DNA of 64,000 nucleotides from positions 1-64,000 of the forward strand of contig NZ_JAJJPA010000026.1 in the NCBI RefSeq assembly GCF_020907985.1. The letters are read 5' to 3'. Under the pieces are notes generated by a model. It worked only from the letters and a program-made list of their open reading frames with translations. It did not search any database and was not told the origin of the DNA. The position numbers were made by a program, and so were the translations under genes. Below are positions 48,848 to 56,606 of this stretch, piece by piece (position 1 is the stretch's first letter; each line of letters begins with the position of its first letter). The stretch comes from Kitasatospora humi (GTDB lineage Bacteria; Actinomycetota; Actinomycetes; Streptomycetales; Streptomycetaceae).

Positions 48848-49060
48848 ATGCCGCACCGCCCCCCTCGTCAGGCACCGGACGAGTGGACCACCAGCTCCTA
48901 CAGCGGTCAGAACGGCAGCTGCGTTCGCTGGCGCCGCGCCCGCACCGAGGCGGATCACGTCGAGGTAGGCGACTCGAAGGACCCTGACGGTCCGACGCTC
49001 ATCGTCAGCCGGCTCGGTTGGGCGGCGTTCGCGGACTTCGCCCGGCAGCTCGAGGTGTAG
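48848..49060 (+). CDS. DUF397 protein, 70 aa
   Basis: ATG 48848 follows GGAAGGA. The canonical DUF397 sequence is visible: WTTSSYSGQNGSCVRWRR, then VEVGDSKDPDGPTLIVSRLG and WAAFADFARQ. DUF397 proteins pair with DUF5753 XRE regulators, likely as small antagonists. It sits 27 bp after 48820 and is followed by a strong terminator. Confidence 0.88.
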   Translation: MPHRPPRQAPDEWTTSSYSGQNGSCVRWRRARTEADHVEVGDSKDPDGPTLIVSRLGWAAFADFARQLEV

Positions 49061-49072
49061 CAGCACTCCGGG

Positions 49073-49131
49073 ACAGCCAAGGGGGCGGGAACTGCGGTTT
49101 CGTACCGCGGGTTCCCGCCCCCTTCGGCTGT
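49073..49131 (+). terminator. Strong composite terminator
   Basis: ACAGCC/GGCTGT outer pairs and a 14-bp AAGGGGGCGGGAAC/GTTCCCGCCCCCTT stem enclose an inner TGCGGT/ACCGCG hairpin. Confidence 0.8.
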
Positions 49132-49251
49132 CCGGCCACAGACGCTGCGGACAGCAGCACGCCTTCGGCCCCGTGTCGTTCATTCTTCGGGCTCCGAAGT
49201 CGGGGAAAACACCTACCCGAGCACCGTAGGACGACTACAACGGGGCCAGGA

Positions 49252-49266
49252 CACGCAAAGTGCGTG
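49252..49266. promoter_or_regulatory. Small palindromic operator candidate
   Basis: CACGCA-AAG-TGCGTG, a 6-bp inverted repeat with a 3-bp centre, lies 24 bp before the XRE-TPR gene start. A further GTAG-5-CTAC repeat is at about 49226-49238. Possible autoregulatory site. Confidence 0.45.
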
Positions 49267-49289
49267 CCTTGTGACGGAAGGTCGATTCC

Positions 49290-50510
49290 ATGGACGCCGG
49301 CGGGATCGGGCGCAGGATCGCCTACTGGCGTGTGCGCCGGGGTCACACCCAGGAGCAGCTGGGCCGGCTGGTCGGCATGAGCCAGCGCGGCGTGCAAGAC
49401 ATCGAGAGGGGTGAGCGGCAGAACGACCCGCGCGTCTCCCTGGTGGAGAAGTTCGCCGCAGCGCTCCAGGTCCGGGTCGAGGACCTGCTCAGCAACAATC
49501 CCCTGACGTCTGCGGCGCAGTGTCTGGACTCCACCGAGATCTCCGCCATCCGGGCAGCCCTGCTGTCGCCCGACGTTCTGCTACCAGGACTGGTGGTGGA
49601 CACGTTCCGGCCTGACGTGGATCGGCTTCGGCGCAACGTCGCCTACGGCTGGACCGCCTTTCAGTACGCCCGCTTCGCCTCACTGGGACGGGTGCTGCCT
49701 CCCCTGATCTCCGAAGCTGCGGCGACATCAGCGACTGCAGAGCCCGGCGCGAGACAAGCAGCGTTCTCGTTGCAGTCGCTGGCCTACCAGTTGGTGGTGG
49801 CGGTCGCGGTGAAGTACGGGGATCCGGTGCTCGCCGCGATGGCTGCCGACCGGGCGATGACCACGGCCGACCGCTCCGATGACCCGGTGGCGATGGCCGG
49901 TGCCGCCCGTCACCTGGTAGACGCGATGACCCATCAAGACCGCGCTGCCATCGGCGTTCAGCTGGCCGGCGCCATGGCCGAGCGGCTGGAGGTCGATTTG
50001 GTCGAGCGCGGGCCCCAGGGCGTGACCATGCTCGGCATGCTGCACCTGAAAGGGGCGGTGGGCGCAGCGACGCTCGGATCGTCCACCATGGTCACCGACC
50101 TGCTCGATGCCGCGGGCGAGAGCGCCGAACGCCTGGGTGGGGACGACAACGTGCTGTGGACCGCGTTCGGGCCGACCAACTGCGCTTTCCACTCCGTCGC
50201 CTGCCTGGTGGCGTTGGGGGAGGGGTCGAAGGCAGTCGCTGTGGCGAGGTCCATCGCGCCGCACCGCTGGCAGGCGCTTCCCCGAGAGCGCCGCGCCCTG
50301 TTTCTGGTTGACCTCTCCCGGGCGCGGATGCAGAGCGGCCAGCCTGCCCAGGCGCTGGAGACCCTGCTGGACGCTGAGCGCGAGGCACCAGAAGAGGTGC
50401 GGTGCCGGCCTCGCACCCACCAGTTGGTGCGGGATCTGCGGATGCTGGTGGCTGGTTCCGACGAGGGGCGCTTGCGCGCGCTCGCCACGCGCTGTGGACT
50501 GCCCGCATGA
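49290..50510 (+). CDS. XRE-family regulator with TPR-like region, 406 aa
   Basis: ATG 49290. N-terminal HTH (YWRVRRGHTQEQLGRLVGMS, about 11-30) with the ERGERQNDPRVSLVEKFAAAL continuation. The remaining 320 residues are helical repeats of TPR type. It resembles Streptomyces XRE regulators that are transcribed with a flavoprotein gene; the two overlap here by ATGA. Confidence 0.82.
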   Translation: MDAGGIGRRIAYWRVRRGHTQEQLGRLVGMSQRGVQDIERGERQNDPRVSLVEKFAAALQVRVEDLLSNNPLTSAAQCLDSTEISAIRAALLSPDVLLPGLVVDTFRPDVDRLRRNVAYGWTAFQYARFASLGRVLPPLISEAAATSATAEPGARQAAFSLQSLAYQLVVAVAVKYGDPVLAAMAADRAMTTADRSDDPVAMAGAARHLVDAMTHQDRAAIGVQLAGAMAERLEVDLVERGPQGVTMLGMLHLKGAVGAATLGSSTMVTDLLDAAGESAERLGGDDNVLWTAFGPTNCAFHSVACLVALGEGSKAVAVARSIAPHRWQALPRERRALFLVDLSRARMQSGQPAQALETLLDAEREAPEEVRCRPRTHQLVRDLRMLVAGSDEGRLRALATRCGLPA

Positions 50511-51040
50511 CTCAACTCCCCGTGCTCTACCTGGTCGCCTGCGCGGCACCGCCTGCCCTGCGGATTCGATCCGGCATCCAGGCAGGCCAGGATGCCGGCT
50601 GGGATGTCTGCCTGGTCCTGACCCCCTCCTCCCGGCGCTGGCTGGCGGACGACATCCACGACCTGGAGAAACTGACCGGCCACCCAGTGCGCAGCGAGTA
50701 CAAGATGCCGCAGGACGAGGACCTCCTGCCATCCGCTGACGCGATGCTGGTTGCGCCGGCTACCAGCAACACGATCAACAAGTGGGCCAACGGGATCAGC
50801 GACACCTTGGCGCTCGGGCTGATCACCGAGGCGATCGGTCTGAGGTTGCCGCTGACGGCGCTGCCGTACTGCAACAACGCCCAGGCCGCGCACCCGGCAT
50901 TCGACCGCAGTGTGGAAGCCCTGCGGAGCTACGGGGTCACGGTGATGCTCGGGGACGGCGGCTTCACCCCTCACCCTCCGCGCCAGGGGGACCTGGACGC
51001 CTACCCGTGGGCCAAGGCTGTGGGAACCCTGACCACCTGA
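50507..51040 (+). CDS. Flavoprotein (HFCD family), 177 aa
   Basis: ATG 50507 overlaps the upstream stop (ATGA). The Rossmann-like LYLVACAAPPALRIRSGIQ and the diagnostic VAPATSNTINKWANGISDTLAL (about 82-103) match the flavin-dependent HFCD fold of phosphopantothenoylcysteine decarboxylase-like proteins. The partner XRE gene suggests a redox- or ligand-sensing module; the substrate is unknown. Confidence 0.85.
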   Translation: MTQLPVLYLVACAAPPALRIRSGIQAGQDAGWDVCLVLTPSSRRWLADDIHDLEKLTGHPVRSEYKMPQDEDLLPSADAMLVAPATSNTINKWANGISDTLALGLITEAIGLRLPLTALPYCNNAQAAHPAFDRSVEALRSYGVTVMLGDGGFTPHPPRQGDLDAYPWAKAVGTLTT

Positions 51041-51109
51041 GCCCGCGTCAGGCCCGCGACGTTCGGATCGAGCGTTCGATGTGAGGTCTCATCAGCCCTG
51101 ACAGCAGAG

Positions 51110-51138
51110 GGTGCCCGGCACGCGTCGTGCCGGGCACC
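51110..51138. terminator. Bidirectional terminator
   Basis: Perfect 13-bp stem (GGTGCCCGGCACG/CGTGCCGGGCACC) with a 3-nt loop between the convergent genes ending at 51040 (+) and 51179 (-). Confidence 0.85.
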
Positions 51139-51178
51139 TCGTGGTTCTTGGTCCTCCCCCGCTGCCTTGCGCTGCGTC

Positions 51179-52909
51179 TCACCGGCCGGCGAGGGCGGTC
51201 TGCAGCGACTCCAGGCAGTCCGGGCACATGAGCAGCGCCGGCGGTGTGCCGCGGCCGGGACGGCCGCAAATCCCTGTACCAAAGCCATCGGGCCCCGGTG
51301 CCTGGCACCGCCAGGTCACCGGATCTGCGGCGCGGCCTGGACCGGGCTGCTCGGTGGTGACCTGCTCGGCGGGTTCGCCGGCCGCGTGGTCCAGGGCGCA
51401 GGTCTCGGCCTCCAGGCGCTGGCGGGCGTGCTCGGCCTTGCGCTCCACCTCCCGCTGTCCGCAGGCCCGGCACTCCTCACCGGTGCCGAGGACGGTTCCC
51501 CGCTCGCAGTCGGGCCGCTCACAGTCCTGCCGGCTCAGGATGGTCGCGAGGTAGCCGACTGGCCCCCGGACTTCCCCACTGGCGATCTTCTCCGGCACTC
51601 CCGCCCGCCACCAGCCCTCGTTGATCCGGGCCAGCGCGTGCTCTGGGGTCCGGCCGGCGCCAAGAAGGTCGCGCACCGCCCGGCGCAGCGGCGGAACCCG
51701 CAGAGCCGGGTGCTTGCTGACCTGGAGAGCATCGATCACGGCGAACACCTCCTCCTCACCCGGCACCGGACGGGAGGTCGAGGTGCGGATGGTCTTGATG
51801 CGCGGCTTCTTCCTCGTGGTCGCGGCGCAGCCGCCATCCGGCTTGCCCTTCGTGGCGCCGGCCGCACGCGGCTGGCGCGCCTTACCCGCTGTAGATGCCC
51901 TACGGGCGTCCGGGAGGAGCTCGCGTCCACGGTTTTGACTACTTCTCTTAATGGGGTCCGGCTCATGTCGCCACCCCGGTCCGGCTGGTGTCGCCACCCC
52001 CGTCCGCGTAGTGTCACTACCCCCGCTACCCCCGCTACCCCCGTCCGGCTGGTGTCGCCACCCTGCGGCCAGCGCGGTCATCTCCAGGTCGTCGCGGGCC
52101 GCCGCCCGCCGGCGCCAGAGCCGGGCGTCCAGCAGCAGGTAGGAGGAGGCGGCGCGGCCGCCGCCGTCGGCCTCGGGGTGGTAGTTGTCGCGGGTGAGCA
52201 GCAGGCCATCGGCGCGCATCTGGTGCAGGACCTCGCAGACGACGCTGCGGCTGAGCCCCGTACAGGCCATCAGTTCCCGCAGGGTCGGCGGTCGGTCGGA
52301 GGTCGCGCGGTTGTTGATGTTCACGAAGGAGGCGATCGCGGCGTAGACGGCCTTGTAGTTGGGGGACCGCTCGCCGACGCGGGCCAGGCGGGCGTCCAGC
52401 TTCACGTAATCGATGCCGGGGTCGCGCTGAACGCGCGGCAGCGGCCGACCATCCGGCCCGGTCGGTACCGGGGACGAGGCGCCAGCCGAGCGTTCCAGGA
52501 GCTGGCGGGCCCAGCGCTCGCGATCGACCAGGCGGTACACGTTCGCGTCGGCGACGGCCGGGTTGCCGGGGGTGCTCTGCGCGGTGATGACCAGGAACTG
52601 GCGCGCCACCAGGTCGCCGGTGGCGCGGTCCAGGGTCCTGGTGGTGCGGCCGATGCAGGCGGCCAGCGTCTTGCGGTAGGGCAGCAGGGCGTGGCGGACT
52701 TCGTCCGACCAGTCGGCTACGGCTTCAGGGGTGAGGGTGATGTGCTGCTCGATGTTGGCAAAGCTCGCCAGCGCCATGTAGGTCGCCTTGGTCGCGGGCG
52801 GGCAGGAGCCGTCGCGGGCGAGCCTCACGTCGAACTCGATGTAGTCCAGGCCCGTGCACTCCAGGGAGCCGTCAGGGCCGGTGGTCAGCCGGGTGAGGAA
52901 GTCGGTCAC
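51179..52909 (-). CDS. Tandem winged-helix, Rep-like protein, 576 aa
   Basis: GTG 52909 overlaps the stop of the upstream gene (GTGA). The N-terminal half contains two homologous units: LDYIEFDVRLARDG...ATYMALASFANIEQHITLTP (about 20-55) and IDYVKLDARLARVG...AVYAAIASFVNINN (about 155-195). Each starts a winged-helix domain. A Gly/Ser linker with WRHQPDGG/WRHEPDP repeats follows, then a helical region and two C-terminal cysteine clusters (CERPDCERGTV...CRAC and CRAPG...CPDC). It lies beside the iteron zone and is the best replication-initiator candidate, by position and architecture only. Confidence 0.7.
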   Translation of the reverse strand: MTDFLTRLTTGPDGSLECTGLDYIEFDVRLARDGSCPPATKATYMALASFANIEQHITLTPEAVADWSDEVRHALLPYRKTLAACIGRTTRTLDRATGDLVARQFLVITAQSTPGNPAVADANVYRLVDRERWARQLLERSAGASSPVPTGPDGRPLPRVQRDPGIDYVKLDARLARVGERSPNYKAVYAAIASFVNINNRATSDRPPTLRELMACTGLSRSVVCEVLHQMRADGLLLTRDNYHPEADGGGRAASSYLLLDARLWRRRAAARDDLEMTALAAGWRHQPDGGSGGSGGSDTTRTGVATPAGPGWRHEPDPIKRSSQNRGRELLPDARRASTAGKARQPRAAGATKGKPDGGCAATTRKKPRIKTIRTSTSRPVPGEEEVFAVIDALQVSKHPALRVPPLRRAVRDLLGAGRTPEHALARINEGWWRAGVPEKIASGEVRGPVGYLATILSRQDCERPDCERGTVLGTGEECRACGQREVERKAEHARQRLEAETCALDHAAGEPAEQVTTEQPGPGRAADPVTWRCQAPGPDGFGTGICGRPGRGTPPALLMCPDCLESLQTALAGR

Positions 52910-53604
52910 CGGCCGGCCCCAGTGCGGTAGACGCTGACCTTGTCGAGGTCGCGGACCACGGTGTAGCCGCTGCCTTTGGGGAAGAGGATGGTCCCGAACG
53001 GGTCGCTGCTGCCGTGCGGCTCCAGCGTCGCGCCGGTGCGGTCGAGGTTGTCGAGTTCGGTGCGGACGATCTCGGCCAGGAGCTCCCAGGCCCAGCGGGT
53101 GTAGGGGTGCTCATCGCCGAACGTCAGCAGCGAGTCGTCGATCAGGTTGCTGACCCAGATGCGGGCGATGACGGTGCGGCCCTCCGTGAGGACGACCCGG
53201 ACGGCCTGGTACTCGGCCCGGTACCAACGCGGCGGCACCGGGGGGTAAGCCGGCCGTTGCGGAATCGTGGGAGATGCAGTGACTGTCGCCCTTGGCGCCG
53301 GGATGGGACGGTGCCAGACCAGATCCTCGGCGTGGGCCTTGCTGCGCCTGGTCCGAATGGTTCCGCGGATCAGTGGCACCGGCCACAGGAGGACCGCGAG
53401 CATCCAGACCGCGGTGGCAAGGACAAGGGCCGACCGGCTCGTGCCGATCTCCCGCCGCCAGCGGCGACCCCAGCCGGCGGTGTGGTCGCTGATCACCGTC
53501 GCGTACGTGCCGACAACGAGGTAGCCAGCAGTGCTCAACGCGGTCAGCCGCATGGGAAGGCTCAGTCCGAGGCCGGGGAGCAGGGTCTGCGGAAGGGTCA
53601 GCAT
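52906..53604 (-). CDS. Membrane protein, 232 aa
   Basis: ATG 53604 follows GAGGAG at 8 bp; the longer open frame to 54030 crosses repeat DNA and is not credible. Two membrane segments are visible, LTALSTAGYLVVGTYATVI (about 19-37) and ALVLATAVWMLAVLLWPVP (about 54-72). A cytoplasmic C-terminal domain of about 140 residues follows. It is coupled by GTGA to the Rep-like gene. The function is unknown. Confidence 0.78.
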   Translation of the reverse strand: MLTLPQTLLPGLGLSLPMRLTALSTAGYLVVGTYATVISDHTAGWGRRWRREIGTSRSALVLATAVWMLAVLLWPVPLIRGTIRTRRSKAHAEDLVWHRPIPAPRATVTASPTIPQRPAYPPVPPRWYRAEYQAVRVVLTEGRTVIARIWVSNLIDDSLLTFGDEHPYTRWAWELLAEIVRTELDNLDRTGATLEPHGSSDPFGTILFPKGSGYTVVRDLDKVSVYRTGAGR

Positions 53605-53819
53605 CGCGGGTGGCTCCTCGGGTTGCGGGGTTGCTTGCCCGAGAGAACCCCGTGGACCTTGACGGACCCCTTGATGCTCGACCCCCTGAAGGATCACAAC
53701 TTCGTCACGGCGGTGATCAAGGTGCGGGGACTCTTCTTGATGCCGGGCAGGCGGCCGTTGCGCAGGACCGGACGACTGTGCGCACGGGACCGGTCGACTG
53801 TGCGCAGCGGGACTGGGGT

Positions 53820-53896
53820 TGCGCATGCGCAGACGGCTGCGCATCGCCGGGTCTGCGCATGCGCACAGGCGGGCGAGGTTCGTCTGCGCATGCGCA
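53820..53896. repeat. Three TGCGCATGCGCA palindromes
   Basis: Identical 12-bp palindromes at 53820-53831, 53854-53865 and 53885-53896, spaced 34 and 31 bp. They are embedded in a wider stretch (about 53757-53945) with about ten TGCGCA hexamers. About three helical turns separate the palindromes, so a multimeric binding protein is plausible. Confidence 0.82.
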
Positions 53897-54115
53897 GCGC
53901 CGCCGGATGCGCTGCGCAGCGTCGGCCTCGCGTCGGTGCGCACGCGTAAGACGGTGAGAGCCTGCTGTCGAGAAGTCAGGGGGGCGCGGCTGCGCGCCGG
54001 TCGGCTCTCGTCCGGCCGACGGGTGCGCAACCGGCGGTCGTCGATCGCCAGGAGCTGGCGGCCGGCTGACGGTCGGAACGAGTACCTCGCGCCGTGCGCC
54101 AGCCCGCCGGTTCCC

Positions 54116-54460
54116 CATCAAGGTCCGGCCGGGGCGGCGTCAAGGTATCTGGACCGGTGCGGGTGGCTCATCAAGGTGTCAGGCGTCGAGCCGGGGCCGC
54201 ATCAAGGTTCCCATCCGGGCCGGGCGGGTGGTCATCAAGGTGCGGGATGGAGGCAGCCCGGCTTCATCAAGGCTTCCGCCGCAGCCTCATGACGGGCCAT
54301 CAAGGTTTTCCAGCCCTGGCGGCCGCGAGGCCATCAAGGTACGGGCCGCCCGCATCAAGGTTTCTCGATCGGCCGACAAAGTCGCAGGTCAAAGCATTGA
54401 TTGGCGGCGTTGCACAGGTGTTATCCCCCGGCGGCTGATCATCAAGGAGTTCATCAAGGT
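54116..54460 (+). repeat. CATCAAGGT iteron cluster, copy A
   Basis: Eleven same-orientation copies of CATCAAGGT or one-base variants: 54116, 54138 (CGTCAAGGT; core GTCAAGGT at 54139), 54169, 54200, 54233, 54265, 54298, 54332, 54353, 54440 and 54452. Most spacings are 21-34 bp. The last copy continues as CTGCGGGGTT, matching the cluster at 42553-42570. Iteron organisation typical of an origin or partition site. Confidence 0.88.
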
Positions 54461-54511
54461 CTGCGGGGTTCTCTCGGCCGACAGCAATCGCTGACGACCC
54501 AGGAGTCCCAG

Positions 54512-55630
54512 TTGAGTCCCTTGTTCTCCCGGCGCGTTCCAGCGCCGGACCCCTCTCTCACCGCCTCGGACGGCGACCTGAGGCGCGCCCAGCGTCGCAC
54601 CGTCGCCCTCCGGGCCGGCGTCTTGGCGGCGCTGACTGCCAGCCCCCTCGCGCTGATGCTCTCGCTCGCCGCGCTCCGCGGGGCGGCGGCCGCGCCGGTG
54701 CCGCCGGCGGCAGCTGCGCCGAGCGTGATCGCCCCGCCGACCGGCTACGCGGAGGAGTTCATCGACCTCTGGTTGCGCAGCTCCCAGGACGGCCCGCAGG
54801 TGGATGCGCTGCGCACGATGGCCCCCTCCATCGATCTTCCCCGCCCTGCCTCGGGTGCGCAGGCGACCGTCGAGCGGGTCGTCGCGGTGCGCAGCTCGCC
54901 GATGGGCTCGCGCACGTGGCAGGTGACGGTCGCCGCGACGCTGCTCCTGCCGACCAGCTCTGCGCAGAGTGGTTCCAGTGCGCAGAGCTCTGCGCAGAGC
55001 GGGATTGCGCAGCCGACCGGCGTTGCGCAAAGCCCGAGCCCTGCGCAGAGCGGCGTTGCGCAGAGCTCGGTCCCGACGGTGCGGTACTTCGCGGTGCCGG
55101 TCTCGATGGTCCGCTCTTCCGGCTCGGGTGGGGCGCCGGATGCTCTGGTGATCAGCGCAGCGCCGGCTCAGGTGGCCGCTCCGGCAGCGCTGTCGGGGGA
55201 CCCGGCCGCCACGGTGTACGGGTCGGTGATCAACGGCGGCCCGCTGCAGCAAACGGTGGCCGGCTACCTGACGGCGTATCTGACCGGGATCGGCGACAGC
55301 ACCCGCTACCTGTCGCCGGGCGCGCGGGTCCCGGCACCGGCCGCGTCGTACTCCAAGGTCGAGCTTTCCACCCTCGGGGCCAACGGTCCGGTGCCGGCCA
55401 CACCGGTGGACGGGACGGTCCTCGAGGTCCAGGCGCAGGTCCTGGCGACCGACTCCGCCGGTACGTGGCCGCTGTCCTACCCGCTTCGGCTGCGGGCTCG
55501 CGCGGGTCGGTGGGAGGTCGCCGCGCTGGCCCCGGTTCCCTCCTCTCCGTCTTCTTCCTCTTCTTCTTCCGGTTCGGGTGTCTCGCCCTCGCCGGTTCCT
55601 TCGATGACGACCACGGCAGGGGTGAACTAA
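54512..55630 (+). CDS. TcpC-like conjugation protein, 372 aa
   Basis: TTG 54512 follows AGGAG at 7 bp; the larger frame from 54401 would run through iterons. There is one membrane segment (RAGVLAALTASPLALMLSLAAL, about 33-54), then an extracytoplasmic region made of two NTF2-like/TcpC domains: residues 75-210, interrupted by an AQS-rich low-complexity insert encoded by TGCGCA-containing repeats, and 225-340. A Ser-rich tail follows. TcpC-type proteins are VirB8-like core components of Gram-positive conjugation machines. First gene of the secretion operon. Confidence 0.8.
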   Translation: MSPLFSRRVPAPDPSLTASDGDLRRAQRRTVALRAGVLAALTASPLALMLSLAALRGAAAAPVPPAAAAPSVIAPPTGYAEEFIDLWLRSSQDGPQVDALRTMAPSIDLPRPASGAQATVERVVAVRSSPMGSRTWQVTVAATLLLPTSSAQSGSSAQSSAQSGIAQPTGVAQSPSPAQSGVAQSSVPTVRYFAVPVSMVRSSGSGGAPDALVISAAPAQVAAPAALSGDPAATVYGSVINGGPLQQTVAGYLTAYLTGIGDSTRYLSPGARVPAPAASYSKVELSTLGANGPVPATPVDGTVLEVQAQVLATDSAGTWPLSYPLRLRARAGRWEVAALAPVPSSPSSSSSSSGSGVSPSPVPSMTTTAGVN

Positions 55631-55962
55631 TGGATTCGCAGAGCACGGTGGCGCTGGCCGGTGCGGTGCAGAACTGGGGCAACTCCTGGTCCACCACGCT
55701 GCTGACCTGGGTGACCAATGGCCTGATGATCGCGCTGGCGGGGATTCTGATCGTCCACGCGATCCGCAAGATGAGCATCAAGTCGGCGATCGGTGGGGCG
55801 ATCGGCTTGGTCATCTGCTGGTCGATCTTCAGCGGTAGGTACTCGATCGCCAGCATGTTTCAGTCCGAGTACAAGGACCCGGGCAGCAACAACGCCCCGC
55901 TCCCCGGCCAGGTCCAGGGCCTGCACGAGCTGCCGCCCGTGGCCTTCCAGGGCCGGCTGTGA
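55630..55962 (+). CDS. Small conjugation membrane protein, 110 aa
   Basis: ATG 55630 overlaps the upstream stop (TAATG). Two membrane helices: LLTWVTNGLMIALAGILIV (about 24-42) and IGGAIGLVICWSIFSG (about 54-69). It sits where Gram-positive systems encode small inner-membrane partners. Position and topology, not sequence identity, support the call. Confidence 0.75.
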   Translation: MDSQSTVALAGAVQNWGNSWSTTLLTWVTNGLMIALAGILIVHAIRKMSIKSAIGGAIGLVICWSIFSGRYSIASMFQSEYKDPGSNNAPLPGQVQGLHELPPVAFQGRL

Positions 55963-56606
55963 GCTCCGCCGCGCGCCCCAGGATCGGCCGTTCGTATACC
56001 CGCGCGAGAAGGCATCCGTGGGTGTTGGGCAAATTGGGCGACTGGCGGATCCCGATGGGGCCGTACACGCCGCCGCAGCTCGCGGTCGCCAGCATCGGCG
56101 CCTTCGTGCTGATCAAGACGGCGAGCTGGTGGGCACCCGTGGTCGGCCCCGTTCCGGTGGTCGCCTGGGGGATCGGGATCTGGGCCGCGCGGCACTCACG
56201 CATCGCTGGCCGCTCACCGGCCGCCGCCCTGGCCGACGCCCTGTCACTGGCCGGCTCCCCCAAGCGCGGCCGGATCCGCGGCCGCGCCGTGCGCAGCATG
56301 CGCCCGTCTGTGATGACCGGCGGGTTCGGCATCCAGGAAGCCGACGACGTTCCACCGCCCGCGCCTGACGACGCGATTGCCACCGGCCCGGCTGCGCCGC
56401 GGACAACACCCCAGCCGACCCCGGCGCCGCCCGCGAAGCGCCGTCCCGCACCGGCCAGCAGGCCACCTGGACAGCAGGCCCGGCCGGAGGTTCGAGGGCC
56501 GGCCCGGCCTGGGCCGGCGATGACGCCCCTTCAGCAGATGCTCGCCGCCGCAGCGGCACGCTCCGACACCGCATCCACGACTTCCTCGGGGGAGGACCGG
56601 CCATGA
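55959..56606 (+). CDS. PrgI/TcpE-like conjugation protein, 215 aa
   Basis: GTG 55959 overlaps the previous stop (GTGA). After a basic start, hydrophobic segments at about 40-58 (LAVASIGAFVLIKTASWW) and 60-76 form a PrgI-like membrane hairpin. The long C-terminal half is Pro/Ala/Arg-rich and disordered. Immediately upstream of the VirB4-like ATPase, as PrgI-type genes usually are. Confidence 0.75.
   Translation: MSSAARPRIGRSYTRARRHPWVLGKLGDWRIPMGPYTPPQLAVASIGAFVLIKTASWWAPVVGPVPVVAWGIGIWAARHSRIAGRSPAAALADALSLAGSPKRGRIRGRAVRSMRPSVMTGGFGIQEADDVPPPAPDDAIATGPAAPRTTPQPTPAPPAKRRPAPASRPPGQQARPEVRGPARPGPAMTPLQQMLAAAAARSDTASTTSSGEDRP

Larger units (their letters stand above)
53605..54511. other. Non-coding repeat zone, candidate ori/oriT
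   Basis: About 0.9 kb between divergent genes (53604 - and 54512 +) has no supportable gene but dense repeats: CATCAAGGT-type sites at 53656 (reverse), 53668 (reverse) and 53715; three TGCGCATGCGCA palindromes at 53820-53896; and an iteron cluster at 54116-54460. A TTATCCCCC near 54421 loosely resembles a DnaA box. The organisation fits a replication and/or transfer origin. Confidence 0.7.

Noticed and set aside
51167-52930. 587-aa open frame on the plus strand
   Set aside because: Opposite the Rep-like gene; Arg/Gly-rich shadow without a start site, while the minus frame has duplicated domains and coupled overlap.
53602-54030. N-terminal extension of the 53604 membrane protein (374-aa reading)
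   Set aside because: The extra 142 codons traverse TGCGCA and CATCAAGGT repeat DNA with Arg-rich nonsense; a good ribosome binding site precedes ATG 53604.
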